This document shows positions 1 through 10,113 of a stretch of 64,000 bases of DNA, one piece after another (within the stretch, counting starts at the first letter, position 1; the number at the start of each line of letters is the position of its first letter). The stretch is from contig JAAGOF010000071.1 of the NCBI GenBank assembly GCA_010645155.1, positions 1,141,896-1,205,895 on the forward strand, in the 5' to 3' direction. This DNA comes from Tigriopus japonicus (Eukaryota > Arthropoda > Copepoda > Harpacticoida > Harpacticidae). Under the pieces are notes generated by a model. It saw only the letters and a list, made by a program, of their open reading frames with translations, did not search any database and was not told the DNA's origin. Made by a program: the position numbers and the translations under genes.

Positions 1-3000
1 GGTTTGGGGGGAGGGGGGGCTGATATCTTTGGTGCTTTTGTTCTTTCAGGTACGTAGATCTGGCATTGGCCACACCTCTCAACGTATGCCTCAATGGCTC
101 TGTCCATCCCTGGAAACCACACCTCTGCCCTGAGTCGCCTTTTCATTGACGTGGACCCAAGGTGGGCCTCTCCATGGGCGAGAGCGATGGCTTTTTCTTG
201 GAGGGCTCCCGGGAGAACGATACGTTGTCCACGAAAAATAGTGCCTTGTTTGGTGATGGTTAATTCGCTGAATATATTCTTGTATGCACTTGTGAGGGTG
301 TTCTTCTTCGGCTTGATACCCGCTCTGATTTGTTGGGACAACTCGCTAAGATTTGGGCACTGGTTTGTTTCCCTTACGATGACCGCTGGAGTGATGCGGG
401 CCGCCATGCTTTCTGTTCCCACCAATGCATAAAGCAGCTTCTCACAGTCATCCGCCTCCTTTTGGATTGAGCGGGAAAGTTGCTGCCATGGCACTGGGCT
501 TCTTGAGCAAAAGTCCGCCGGGTTTTGGTTTCCTGGGATGTGCCGCACCTCAAATAGGATGTCCTGGTGTCTCAGCTTTATCCTCTCCGTGCGTATTGAC
601 CCATGGCGGACGTTCTTGAAGACGGCCACGAGTGGCTTGTGGTCCGTATGTACTGTCACTGCTGGGTTGGCCACGAGGTATTTTCGGAATCGCCAAAGGC
701 CAAAATCGATGGCCAGGGCCTCCAGATCCAACTGTGGGTATCGTTGCTCCACTGGAGATGTAGCACGAGACACCACTGCCACTGGCTTTGCTCTTGTCCG
801 ATCCGCTCCCTGGGATAGGATGGCACTTAAACCACCACTGTGCGCATCCACGACGACATGGGTGGGGAGTTTGGGATTAAAGAACGCCAGCGCCATTGAC
901 TCCGACATAGCCCCCCGGATATCGTCAAATTCGGCCTGATGAGTGGCTGTCCATTTGAAGTGGACATGTTTCTGAGTGAGGGCCCGGAGTGCTTGGGTAC
1001 GGCCAGAAAAGGACGGTATGAAATCCTGATTTGCTCTGGCCATACAAAGGAATGAGTTGATTTCGTACTTGTTGCTGGGCCTAGCGGCTTGTTTTAGAGC
1101 TCGAATCTTGTCTGGATCTGGAGAGATTCCGGCTTCCGACACCCTCATGCCCCAAAACGTAATGACTTTGGCTCCAATAAGGCACTTCCCGGGGTTAAGT
1201 GTCATGCCACTTTCCTTCACTCTGTCTAAAAATTTCCTCAACGCAGCATCGTGTGCTTCTTTGTCGACTGCTACAATGATCACATCATCGTGGATGGTGT
1301 GGACGTTAGGGATGTCTCCAAACGTCTTGAGGCAAGCCGCTGCTAATTCACCCGATGCTGGTTTTAGCCCCATGGACACCCGCTTGTATCGGTAAAGCTG
1401 GCCGTTTGATCGGAACACAGTTAGATGGCGGGATTCTTCGGCCAGTTCCAGCTGGTGAAATGATTGTGTGAAGTCCAGCTTTGAGAACATGGTACACCCC
1501 GCCAGTTTTGCTCTGATTGCCTCTGGGGTTGGGATTGGTACATGGGTGTTCAGTAGTTCGTTATTGAGACCGCGAAGATCAACGGTCACGGAAAGGTCGC
1601 CATTGTCCTTGAAGGCAAGTGCCAGGTTTGCTATCCATTCGGCTGGCCCTTGGTGGAGCTCGACTACATTTTGTTTGACCATGGTTTGGACAGCCATGTG
1701 GACCTGGTCTTCGAGATAGTACGGGTGATTTCTAGGAGGTGCTATGAACGGTTTACTGTTTGGTTTCAGAAATAATCGAACAGTGTGGCCTTTAAGGAGC
1801 CCCAGTCCTTCAAAACAGGAACCATACTTGTTTTCATTGATCCATGAGGCCGTGGTCTCGTCCTCATGCCGAATGGGCTCAATAGCTTGGACAGGAGCAG
1901 AACCAAAGTACGGTTTATAAGGTCTTTTATTAAAATGTTCATTATCGATGTGCCTTTGGGGGGCTTGTAGGTCTGGGTGAAGCATGATCATACCCAAAGT
2001 GATGGCCAATGATTTGGACAGGATTGGTTCAATGGGTTGTGCCAACTTTCTGTCGTCCAAGACCAGCCATGTGGCATCCGTGGTTGCCCTCCGCCACCTC
2101 GTTGCCGAGGTCAATGCTCCAACGGGATGGATGAGCGTACTCCCCAATGGTCGCACAAATGTCGTCGTTGGCGTAATTTCACGTCTTAAGCGGTGTGGAA
2201 GTGCACGGATGGGGAGTACATTGGCTTGGGCACCCGTGTCCACGATGGCATGAATTTTTTCACCTCCCACTGTCAGCTCCGCGGTGACAGGCTTGTTCTG
2301 GGTCTTTTTGGACGAGATGGCGAAGACATCGTAAAACGCCACCTGGTGGTCCTCTTCGGCCTGGCTCATGGGTTCCAAAGGGGAGTTGCCCTCGGTAATG
2401 TGATCAATCCGTCTCTGTTGAGTGGGATGGTTCTGTGAGGACCTACAGACGGAAGCATAGTGACCGACCTTCCCACATTTGTGACAGGTGACGTTTCTGG
2501 CCCGACATTGCTGACGGGTGTGGCCTTGAGACCCACATCCCTGACAAGCTTGGTTTGACCCCCGTTGAACTGGGTTGCGGTACCCCTCCCGTCGTGATCG
2601 TCTGGAGTATGGCCCTGCCAAGCGGTTTATGGCCCGGGCGTCCGGCTCGTCTTGGATTTCAGTCACCAGGACCTTCTTTCCCTCGTCCAGGGCCAATCCT
2701 GCGGCGTGGGACGAGAGCTCCACCTCATGAGCCCGGGTTCGGAGTTTGGACAAAGACCATTTGTTTTGGAGAGCACTTGCTCGGATGAGTTGGGAGTTTG
2801 TCCCACGGATTGTCTGATGTCGGATGAGATGGTCTCGGCAGTCCTGGCATGGGAGGCCACTGCGGCTGGGCAGGTCTGCCACTCGCTCGAAGAAGGTAGA
2901 GAAAGACTCTCCAGGCTTCTGGGATGCCCCGAGAAACATATTGAGTACTAGATATTCAGACTTCAGGTTTGTGAAATGGTCCCGAAGATGGCCAATGACG

Positions 3001-3314
3001 TCATTGTAGGTGACCGTGGGGGATCGCAGGTCCGGGAATCGGGACCGGACCGTCTTTTGCGTTGTAGGCCCCAAGGCTAGGCGTAGCAACCGAACCCACT
3101 GTTGGTTGGCTTGAGCGTCTCCAACCGCCGGTGGTCCATTGTGGCCATAAAAGGCTTCGCAATATGCCTCAAAGGTGTCGGTCCATGCATGGAAGTGCTC
3201 GAGACGGTCGTTTTCAGCTACTTCAAGATGGTCGAATGAGGGTGGTTGGGGGGCTCCTCTGCCTGATCCAAGGTTTTGGGCAACGGACTGGTTTCCTCTA
3301 TCGGATAGGGACAT
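1..3314 (-). CDS. Ty3/Gypsy gag-pol polyprotein, 3' part beyond the left edge
   Basis: This is a single open frame of about 1,104 codons from ATG 3314 to the window edge, with no stop. Seen in order: a Gag region; two CCHC zinc knuckles at residues about 257-290 (CQGCGSQGHTRQQC, CHKCGKVGHYASVC); an aspartic protease with DTGA near residue 359; a reverse transcriptase with the catalytic pair in HDDV near 676; RNase H with its spaced acidic residues (VDAHS, DLEA, HTDHK, NPADF); and an integrase HHCC finger starting near 1047. The integrase catalytic core lies off the edge. Such a protein would package and reverse-transcribe the element RNA in cytoplasmic particles and integrate the copy. Gag and pol share one frame, so no frameshift is needed. 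The frame stays open upstream of the ATG to 3392, but 3314 is the first Met. The intact frame suggests a young copy. An env gene or the 3' LTR cannot be judged. Confidence 0.9.
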   Translation of the reverse strand, partial: MSLSDRGNQSVAQNLGSGRGAPQPPSFDHLEVAENDRLEHFHAWTDTFEAYCEAFYGHNGPPAVGDAQANQQWVRLLRLALGPTTQKTVRSRFPDLRSPTVTYNDVIGHLRDHFTNLKSEYLVLNMFLGASQKPGESFSTFFERVADLPSRSGLPCQDCRDHLIRHQTIRGTNSQLIRASALQNKWSLSKLRTRAHEVELSSHAAGLALDEGKKVLVTEIQDEPDARAINRLAGPYSRRSRREGYRNPVQRGSNQACQGCGSQGHTRQQCRARNVTCHKCGKVGHYASVCRSSQNHPTQQRRIDHITEGNSPLEPMSQAEEDHQVAFYDVFAISSKKTQNKPVTAELTVGGEKIHAIVDTGAQANVLPIRALPHRLRREITPTTTFVRPLGSTLIHPVGALTSATRWRRATTDATWLVLDDRKLAQPIEPILSKSLAITLGMIMLHPDLQAPQRHIDNEHFNKRPYKPYFGSAPVQAIEPIRHEDETTASWINENKYGSCFEGLGLLKGHTVRLFLKPNSKPFIAPPRNHPYYLEDQVHMAVQTMVKQNVVELHQGPAEWIANLALAFKDNGDLSVTVDLRGLNNELLNTHVPIPTPEAIRAKLAGCTMFSKLDFTQSFHQLELAEESRHLTVFRSNGQLYRYKRVSMGLKPASGELAAACLKTFGDIPNVHTIHDDVIIVAVDKEAHDAALRKFLDRVKESGMTLNPGKCLIGAKVITFWGMRVSEAGISPDPDKIRALKQAARPSNKYEINSFLCMARANQDFIPSFSGRTQALRALTQKHVHFKWTATHQAEFDDIRGAMSESMALAFFNPKLPTHVVVDAHSGGLSAILSQGADRTRAKPVAVVSRATSPVEQRYPQLDLEALAIDFGLWRFRKYLVANPAVTVHTDHKPLVAVFKNVRHGSIRTERIKLRHQDILFEVRHIPGNQNPADFCSRSPVPWQQLSRSIQKEADDCEKLLYALVGTESMAARITPAVIVRETNQCPNLSELSQQIRAGIKPKKNTLTSAYKNIFSELTITKQGTIFRGQRIVLPGALQEKAIALAHGEAHLGSTSMKRRLRAEVWFPGMDRAIEAYVERCGQCQIYVPERTKAPKISAPPPPK

Positions 3315-3324
3315 CCTAACTGGG

Positions 3325-3342
3325 TTCAGATCCTCGTCGCCA
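3325..3342 (-). other. Candidate primer-binding site of the Gypsy element
   Basis: On the minus strand TGGCGACGAGGATCTG begins 28 bases upstream of the gag ATG. It starts with the TGG expected opposite a tRNA CCA end. The bases just before it are TTTAA rather than a clean CA, so the LTR boundary is not certain. Confidence 0.3.
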
Positions 3343-3641
3343 TTAAAGAATCCCGGAACACACAGTATTAGGTTGCCAAAACCTAGATATATTTAATAAG
3401 ACTAAGTAGGTAAATACATAAATTACATGTAAGTTATTTCGGCAAGAGAATACACACCCTGGAGGCCGGGAGCGGAGGTCGGGGTAGAGGATTAGCTTGA
3501 TGGGAATGGTGAGGTGGTTGAAGAGGGAGTGACAGGGAATGAACTTTAGTGAGCGATGAGTAGATGTCGGAATATAGGTTGCGTGAAATTGATCTGTGGG
3601 TCTCCCGTTGAGTTTAGGATTCGTCAATATTTTTAGGCATG
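3343..3641 (-). other. Probable 5' LTR of the Gypsy element, ends not fixed
   Basis: This stretch lies between the candidate primer site and the TTAGG-like patch, where the 5' LTR must be. There is no second copy in the window to compare, because the 3' LTR is off the left edge. No gene is visible. The short open frames here look incidental. Confidence 0.35.
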
Positions 3642-3690
3642 TTTAGGTTAGGTTAGGCTTAGTTAGGTTAGGTTAAGTTTAAGTTTAGTT
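3642..3690 (+). repeat. Degenerate TTAGG-like tandem repeat
   Basis: Several units of TTAGG and near variants (TTAGGT, CTTAG, TTAAG) lie between the Gypsy 5' end and the Copia fragment. TTAGG is the common arthropod telomere repeat. Here it is short and imperfect, so it is an interstitial patch at most. Confidence 0.55.
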
Positions 3691-4517
3691 CAGATAATCT
3701 TTGCTCTTCCTGTCAATATTTTGTCCATATCTATGACGGTATGACTAATCTCCCAGATCGGAAGACATTCAGGGGCCATAACGTTTCCACGGTCTTGAAG
3801 CTGGCACGAGAACAACTTCCTTCTTAGCTCCAACTTGTTGGCCCAAGACTTTTTCTGGAATGGGCTCTCCAATAACTTCCAAACTTCTCCCGGATCCTCA
3901 GGGTCGCCAACGAGGTACAATAACCGCGGATCAACGGCTAACACGATAGTTGCCAAGGCTCTATCACGTCTTGCTCGAAACTTGGCAATTCTACTGTCAC
4001 CTTCCGAGGGTTCAACCTCGGATCCATTGACGATTGACCACAACCCATCACGCATTAAGGCCATGCGGCATTGAAGCTTCCATGTGGGGTAGTTCCAAAC
4101 CTGTTCAAGATACTTTGAAAAAGTATCTAGATAAGATAGTATTTTCCACAAAGTATCTAGATAAAGATACCTCAAGATACTTTCCTGAAAAAGTATCTAG
4201 ATAAAGATAGTTCAAGATAGCTTCCCGAAAAAAGTATCTAGATAAAGATACTTTAAGATACTTTCCCCGAAAAAGTATCTAGATAAAGATACTTTAAGAT
4301 ACTTTCCCGAAAAAAGTATCTAGATAAAGATACTTTCCTGAAAAATGTATCTAGATAAAGATACTTTCCCGAAAAAAGTATCTAGATAAAGATAAAAGAT
4401 AAACTATCTTTTATCTTTATCTTTTATCTAGATAAGATAATTGAACAGGTCTGGGTAGTTCGATCCATTCAGGGAGATGATCACATTCTTCGAGTCGCTA
4501 CGCTCACCACTAGCCAT
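3690..4517 (-). pseudogene. Ty1/Copia-type gag, interrupted by a MITE
   Basis: The minus frame opens with ATG 4517 (start MASGERSDSKNV) and reaches a GSNYP motif just before an insertion at 4096-4453. It resumes at TWKLQCRMAL and continues to a stop at 3690. The pattern (NYP-TWK, GLW-IVNGSE, a run of D/E-rich and WKLLE residues) is that of the UBN2-type Gag of Copia elements. Only about 150 residues of Gag remain. No protease, integrase or RT follows, because the frame ends beside the TTAGG-like patch. It is a truncated and interrupted remnant. The primer site and LTR lie directly upstream, at 4551-4721. Confidence 0.75.
4096..4453. mobile_element. Non-autonomous hAT MITE built of tandem repeats
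   Basis: The 358-bp insertion has terminal inverted repeats CAAACCTGTTCAA / CAGACCTGTTCAA and is flanked by the 8-bp duplication GGTAGTTC (4088-4095 and 4454-4461), as expected for hAT transposition. The interior is a tandem array of roughly 30-46 bp units built on GTATCTAGATAAAGATAC, itself close to palindromic. No coding capacity is seen. It interrupts the Copia gag frame, so it is younger than that element. Confidence 0.85.
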
Positions 4518-4550
4518 AATGTCAATTTACTCTTTCACAATGGAGCGGGT

Positions 4551-4565
4551 CTGGAGCCCATAACC
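4551..4565 (-). other. Copia-type primer-binding site (initiator tRNA-Met internal)
   Basis: The minus strand reads GGTTATGGGCTCCAG directly after a CA end. Copia elements prime from an internal half of initiator tRNA-Met, with site GGTTATGGGCCCAG. This matches with one extra base. Confidence 0.55.
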
Positions 4566-4721
4566 TGTTGAAATTATCGGATTCGGTTTGGAAGGCGTAT
4601 GTATTCACAGAAGTAACAGACAGGACTAACAGGAAACGGATAAAGAGGAAACATAACAACAGAACACAGTTATAACGGAGAGATGAGAGTGAACCATAGT
4701 CATAGATATTTAACAATAACA
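4566..4721 (-). mobile_element. Putative Copia 5' LTR
   Basis: The 156-bp segment on the minus strand begins TGTTATTG and ends TTTCAACA, giving short TGTT/AACA inverted ends. It abuts the tRNA-Met type primer site. The partner LTR is not in the window, so the left boundary is inferred from the TG end only. Confidence 0.5.
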
Positions 4722-5011
4722 TGTTTGAGTGGTATCCGTGACTGACTTCTCGTTTCCCCGCAGCAATAGGGCAATTGAAGTGAAGTTTTGTTGTGCCTTT
4801 TCATGAAGCGAGAGCGTCGACATCTGCCACGGCTAGCTCGCACTGTGCATGCACTTGAAAAGAGACAAAATTCAGCATTTCTTAAGCAAATGTACCAAAC
4901 TTGTAACATAATTTCCTATTTGATGTAGCTAAACTATCATTACATTGCTAGAACAAGTCAATGCCACATATTTTGCACTATTTCTTGAATTATGCCAAGT
5001 TTTGTCTCTTT

Positions 5012-6340
5012 TACTGATGGGACGAGCCGGGCTTTTTGAAGCTTGAAGCCAGTAGATGCCAGGCTTGTTTCAAGCCTTCAGGAAGTCGGAATCAAGCCGG
5101 CATCAAGCATTTCAACTCGAAGAACAACTTATGAAGAGGAGAAAAAGTGCCTGCAATGTGTACTTCCACAATTTTCTAAAGTGAAACATAAAGAATCATT
5201 TTATGGTCTAATTCTGCTTCAATGCTACATGAAATTCAAATAATCTCTAAAAAAAAAAAACGGTAATGCCCAGTTACTATTTGAAATCCCTTGCTCTTTC
5301 AACAAATTCCTACTCAATTTTGAAATTCCTCTTTGAGTCACACTTCTCGACGACTTTTAGGAGCTGGAATTGAGGGTCACAAAACCAAACATGATGAGAC
5401 CTTCTTCAATGATGTAAAGGACAAGATCAAGGCCGACCCCAAGGACATCTGCAACGAAGGACAACGACCCTGTTGCCAAAACGACAAATGACTTGCAAGA
5501 AGAAGGCATCAGTTTGTCTTTAAGAACAACTAAAGTGTAACAGACCGCATCTTCAGGCAACGGGTCGTGAATTGGACCTGTAACCCGTGTTTTGGTCTCT
5601 ATGTCACAATAGTCTTCAGGTGTGTGACTCCTAAGTGTTGTTTAGGCTACACACTGGCCAAAGTTGAGCTCTGGCGATTCGACTTTGTTCAATCAATGGA
5701 TAAAAGCCGTCCCCCAAACAACAAAAACCCAACAAAACATGCCTGTTTGAAGTCCCTTCATTTTAACGACCTCAATTTTGGGAATGAGACCCAAGACTTT
5801 GCCCCATAAAAAGACCAAAACAAGAGTTGGACTGGATAAATAGGGTGGACCCATCCCAATGCCACATCCACCAGAATGTGGATCAATCCAAGTTGTCATT
5901 CGTCGTGAGTGAGTGGGAGTGTATCCTGAGACTGATGTTCAAGAAGGATGTAATGGATTCAGGAGCCCGCCCAAACCATCATCGAGGCCAATGGAGGCCA
6001 TATTGAGCAATAGGTCTCCCTAAGATCTTCATCTACCTTTGTAAAAAATAATATTTGAAAATCTCTAGTCAATGATAAGTTATTACAAATTTAGAATTGA
6101 CATTGTCTGAAATTACATTTGTGCTTCCTTTCCATTTAAGTAATGTACTTGTGACAGTCAAAAGAAATCTAATTCTCAAGTTCTTTTATTTCTGGCTAAA
6201 ATCACGCTTAGCAAAATGCTGATAATTGATAAACAATCACTTCAAATTGTCATGAAGACAAATTAGGAATTTTGATGAGTTGTCGCTCAATCGATTGCGT
6301 TTTTTTGAACTTTGATTTCAAACGAGTCATAGTGATGTTT
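5012..6340. other. Left part of the hAT element without recognisable transposase
   Basis: The C-terminal dimerisation region of the transposase should lie here on the minus strand but is not recognised. Short plus-strand open stretches occur (about 5358-5490 and 5567-5809), the first following an acceptor-like TTTTAG. They could be captured or chance sequence. No function is assigned. Confidence 0.4.
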
Positions 6341-8612
6341 CCCTTAATGGTGGATAACTAAGTTAAGAGTATGAGCGTAGCAACTCACATGCGTAATCTT
6401 AAGGGTTTTTATGGCTTTAACTATATTGGTACCATTGTCTGTCACACACACCACCACTTTGTGTACTAAGCCATTGTTCGTTAAGACTTGCATCAGTTCA
6501 TTTGCAAGTGCTTCAGAGCTATGCCGGCCAAAAACTCAGTGGCAATCCAACACAAAACTCTGTAAAACACCATCCATCTTGTCCCAAAAGTGTACGGTAA
6601 CGGCGATAAATGAAGAGTTATTCACAGACGTCCACAGGTCCGTCGTAATGGAAACCCAATCAATTAATTCTAATTTCTTCTTGAGGTCCTCTTGGACCCT
6701 ATGGAATGAATTCGGAATCAGAGATGTAGCGAGAGCTTTTCTTGATGGCAACTTGTAAGCAGGGTCCATGTTGGCACAAAAATCCTTAAAACCAACATCT
6801 TCCACAATTGAAATAGGTTGAAGATCCTTGGCAATCATATGAATTAGTGCCTCGTCCAGCTTGATTTTCCTTTCAGATGAAGAAGAATAACAAGCAGTTC
6901 TTTAGCTTCCCAGTTCGGCCGATTGAAATTCTAAATTGAAATTATAATTATGTTTCTTATAAAAAAGTAAATTATTAGAAAACCACGAAAATGGCATACC
7001 TTTAAAAGTTTTCAGTTGCAAATTGTGAAACCGTTTAGCATGACGCCATAATGATGATGTACTTCCATTCTTAGTCTTAAACTCATTTCCACATGATTTG
7101 CAGCTTGCCATTGTCCACAAAAGCATCGATGATTTAGCCTTCGAGGGTAACTGTGCCGCATCATCTGTAAACAAAAATAATACCTTACATTGGTAATCTA
7201 AAATGAATTGCTGATCCTGTGAGTTGCAAAATCTTGGAATTTGAAATCTTTACCATGATGGCCTTGTGAATCATAATAATTTTGAAGCTCATTATCATTT
7301 TGGAGTTCATCATCATCTTCCCCATTGTTGGGTTCAACACAATCATTTGGGAGCTCTTCGTTATTTTGGGGTTCAATATCATCATTTTGGAGTTCATCAT
7401 CATCTTCCCCATTGTTGGGTTCAACAGTCATTTGGGAGCTCTTCGTTATTTTGGGGTTCAACATCATCATTTTGGAGTCCATCAGTATCATCGACATTCC
7501 TGAGTTCATCATTACCATCATCATTTTGGAGTCCATCATCTGTTTGGAGTATATCATTATCATTACTCTCATTATTATCATTACTATCTTTATTTTTGCT
7601 ATTACTATACTAACTTTACAGAGCAGAGTAAAAGTTTAAAATAGAGAAGTTTAGAAGTGGAAAATTTGGCCAAATAAGGTTTCTTTTTTGTTACAAAGAA
7701 ATAGGAAAAAAATACCTCTCAATTGTCACTTAATATGCCAAATTTACCTTGTCTGTTCTTTTTTGCTTGGCATTCTTTGGTTCCTGGCGTTTAGGCTAAA
7801 AATTATTGCACTTGCTCTTTCATGTAGGAAAATAGTGATGATCATCTTTAAATAGGGTTTATATTTTTGAAAATGTACTGACAAACGTTAAATTGGCGTT
7901 TTTTGTGGGCATAACTTTCATAAGCTTAAAGTTAAAACTTTTTACTACTCTTTAGTACTCGCTTTAGGTATTATTTAATTTTCATTTGGGGGTCCCTCCC
8001 GTCATCACTTTGTATTTTGTCATCATGATCATCAACATCATCAATTTGGAGATCTTCATCATATTGTTTCTCTTCATATTGGCGTTTCGTTCTTTGGTTT
8101 TCTCCATCATCATTTTGGAGTTCCTCATTGGTGTGCAGTTCATTATCGTTTTGGGTACGCAGAACCTTGAAAACAAACGAATATCAGTACTTTGGTTTAT
8201 ATAAACATTTAGCAACACATAAAAAACAAACCTGCAAACCAGTCGTTTCATCAAGAATGAAGTGGCCTTCCTCAACGTGGCCAACATGGTCATCTAATTT
8301 GTAACCCTTGCAATCAAAAACATGCTCATCAAAACAGGTGCAATCATTGGATCCATTCGCAGAAAAAATTGTATGATCAACAATCACCTGATCTGTCATA
8401 CTTTTGAGGCATTCATAAGGGCACTGCCCCACTGAAGGATCATTGTTCATAATTTCTTCATCAATATTACCATTTAATTTGATCACAATTTCATGTTGCT
8501 GTATATTACTCGTCAATTCGTTTACGGAGCCATAAAATTTCACGGCCTCCCACATAATTTCATTTTCATTTACACCAGAGCATCGGATCCAAAACGAAAT
8601 ATTGTGCGACAT
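6340..8612 (-). pseudogene. hAT transposase (BED-finger type), multi-exon and broken
   Basis: Reading on the minus strand: a first exon from ATG 8612 to a donor at 8232 (127 codons, no known domain); a second from 8165 rich in Asp, Asn and Glu; an acidic repeat region (about 7580-7190); a BED-type zinc finger (CKSCGNEF then H-x4-H, about 7110-7030) ending at a GT donor; then the catalytic region from about 6868 (DLQPISIVED, ITTDLWTS). A TGA at about 6536 interrupts it, and the frame then continues to the typical TDNGTNIVKA and CYAHTLNLVIH motifs. A 2-base deletion in the acidic repeat (about 7428) shifts the frame. The dimerisation domain is not found. hAT transposases excise and reinsert elements bearing their ends; this copy should be inactive. 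Confidence 0.75.
7306..7562 (-). repeat. Acidic-coding minisatellite inside the hAT gene
   Basis: Two full units start at 7306 and 7393, and a diverging third starts at 7478, giving periods of 87 and 85 bp. On the minus strand each encodes an acidic Asn-rich segment such as EPNNGEDDDELQND. The 85-bp unit lacks two bases relative to its neighbour, which breaks the reading frame. Confidence 0.75.
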
Positions 8613-9331
8613 TTTTAGGCTTTATCAAATGGTGCTAAAAGCTCGTAAAATACAAACAGGTCTATTGTGAGTTGTGACCAACATTTACCCAACAAGTTTA
8701 GAGTGGCACATATATCCCTGTCGTTGGTCTTTACAGTATGCAACAGAGCACTAGCAAGTGAACAATTTTTATAAAACACACATTTGTTATTATGAAGGTA
8801 AGTAACGTTAAGATGAAGTGCCTAATAATGTTATTTGCTCAATTATTTGGTAAAAACTGGATTACTTTCAAGACTCATTTTGGGATTTCGTCTCCCTGAG
8901 TAATCTTCTATAAAGGTTTAAAATAATAAAGATTTTGAAACTTGGAAGTCAACACTATAAGTCACCGTTCTGCATGAAGAGTTAATCAACCTGCGTGCCA
9001 CATTTTAGTTACTGGCTAACAGTGACAACTTGTAATCAACCTAAAGCCTCAAAAAATTGGTCTGTAAAATGTTTGACATTGTAGAAAAGGATCTAATAAC
9101 AATGGAGTAAAATTGGCAGCACTGGAGAGTTTCACCTTGGCATCAAGCCGGCATCAAGCCTCTGAGTCCTCATTTTTTTTGGTACCGTCTCAAGCTACTT
9201 GAATCCAGGGTGGCAAAAGTCCCATCACTAGTCTCTTTGCAAGTGCATGCACAGTGCGAGTTGGTCGTCACACTTGTCGACGCTCTCGCTCAATGAAAAG
9301 GCACAACAAAGCCACACTTGAATTGCCCTAT

Positions 9332-9972
9332 AGACAAGATGACTTTTAGCTTTAAAACGGAAAGTGTTTGACAATCTTCTCACAACCTTTCACGATTCTG
9401 CACTGTTTGCCCCAGACTGTACGATCTTCATTGTTCGTAAGGTAAAAAGCAGGAAATCGACATTTGAGGGGGCTTTTAACCTACTTTTAAGCATCCTTTT
9501 GTCACCAAATAAAAAAGAAAGTCAAAGAGCTAAACCCAAAGATTCGGTTTGGTGTTTTGGAGGTGGTCCAAAAAGAAGAGGAAATCCGAAATTCTACCCA
9601 ACTTTGTCCATCTGAGAGGACACATTTGCTCATTCTTCATTAATACCAGGACCAAAAGGTGATTTTTAAAATCGCAGAAGTCTACTAAATATGATGACCT
9701 GTGTAGCCTTTTTCTCATTGAAAAGCAATTTTTCAAAAATCTGTGTTTTAAGTGGGTTTTATGTAATTCTATATCTTTGACTTTTTATGTTTCAACATAC
9801 AAAAATGACATTTTTTCCATCTTAATGAAATTTTCAAAGACTTATATTGTTTGAGAATTTGGGTGTTTATATGCCTAGAGATACTTTCCGTTTCTTTGGG
9901 TCAAATGTGGACTGCCTCAGCTCAAATATCGCCGATTTTATTTTAACATTTGAAGAATACTGAATTTGGTAC
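9332..9972. other. AT-rich spacer, no gene seen
   Basis: No domain, splice structure or repeat is recognised. Open stretches of fewer than 85 codons on both strands have no supporting features. Confidence 0.5.
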
Positions 9973-9977
9973 ATTAT

Positions 9978-10102
9978 TGGAGTATAGGCGTGGCCAGAAC
10001 GAGGGCGGAGGACGGAAGTGAACACGTGTCTTTTATGAGAACAAGTACGTGACTCTTTATTCAGCTGAGCACAGATATAGTTACCGACTGGAGAATACCA
10101 CA
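9978..10102 (-). mobile_element. 3' LTR of the 9.4-kb element
   Basis: This 125-bp LTR contains an AATAAA-type signal on the minus strand (CTGAATAAAGAG). By direct comparison it is identical to 19244-19368. The TG and CA ends are intact. Confidence 0.9.
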
Positions 10103-10113
10103 CCTCCCCCCAA
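10103..10113 (-). other. Polypurine tract
   Basis: The minus strand reads TTGGGGGGAGG directly before the TG of the 3' LTR. This is the position where plus-strand DNA synthesis is primed in LTR elements. Confidence 0.8.

Larger units (their letters stand above)
5012..9230 (-). mobile_element. hAT DNA transposon, full length by its ends
   Basis: Terminal repeats TACTGATGGGAC (5012) and the complement of TAGTGATGGGAC (ending 9230) are flanked by a perfect 8-bp duplication GTCTCTTT (5004-5011 and 9231-9238), the hAT signature. Subterminal copies of CAAGCCGGCATCAAGC occur near both ends. The element carries a broken transposase gene on the minus strand. About 1.3 kb at its left (5012-6340) has no recognisable transposase sequence. 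It inserted into the loop of an older foldback MITE. Confidence 0.9.
4766..9331. mobile_element. Foldback MITE, split by a later hAT insertion
   Basis: Two arms of about 100 bp form an imperfect inverted repeat: 4766-4868, starting ATAGGGCAATT, and 9239-9331, ending AATTGCCCTAT. Both share the segment GCACTGTGCATGCACTTG or its complement. Without the 4.2-kb hAT at 5012-9230 the element would be about 340 bp. No coding is seen and no clear target duplication was found. Confidence 0.7.

Noticed and set aside
94..3396. Plus-strand open frames over 1-3396
   Set aside because: They are antisense to an uninterrupted minus-strand gag-pol frame with full domain order.
7266..7639. Plus-strand frames rich in Phe, Ile and Ser, membrane-protein-like
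   Set aside because: They are the complement of the acidic repeat of the hAT transposase gene.
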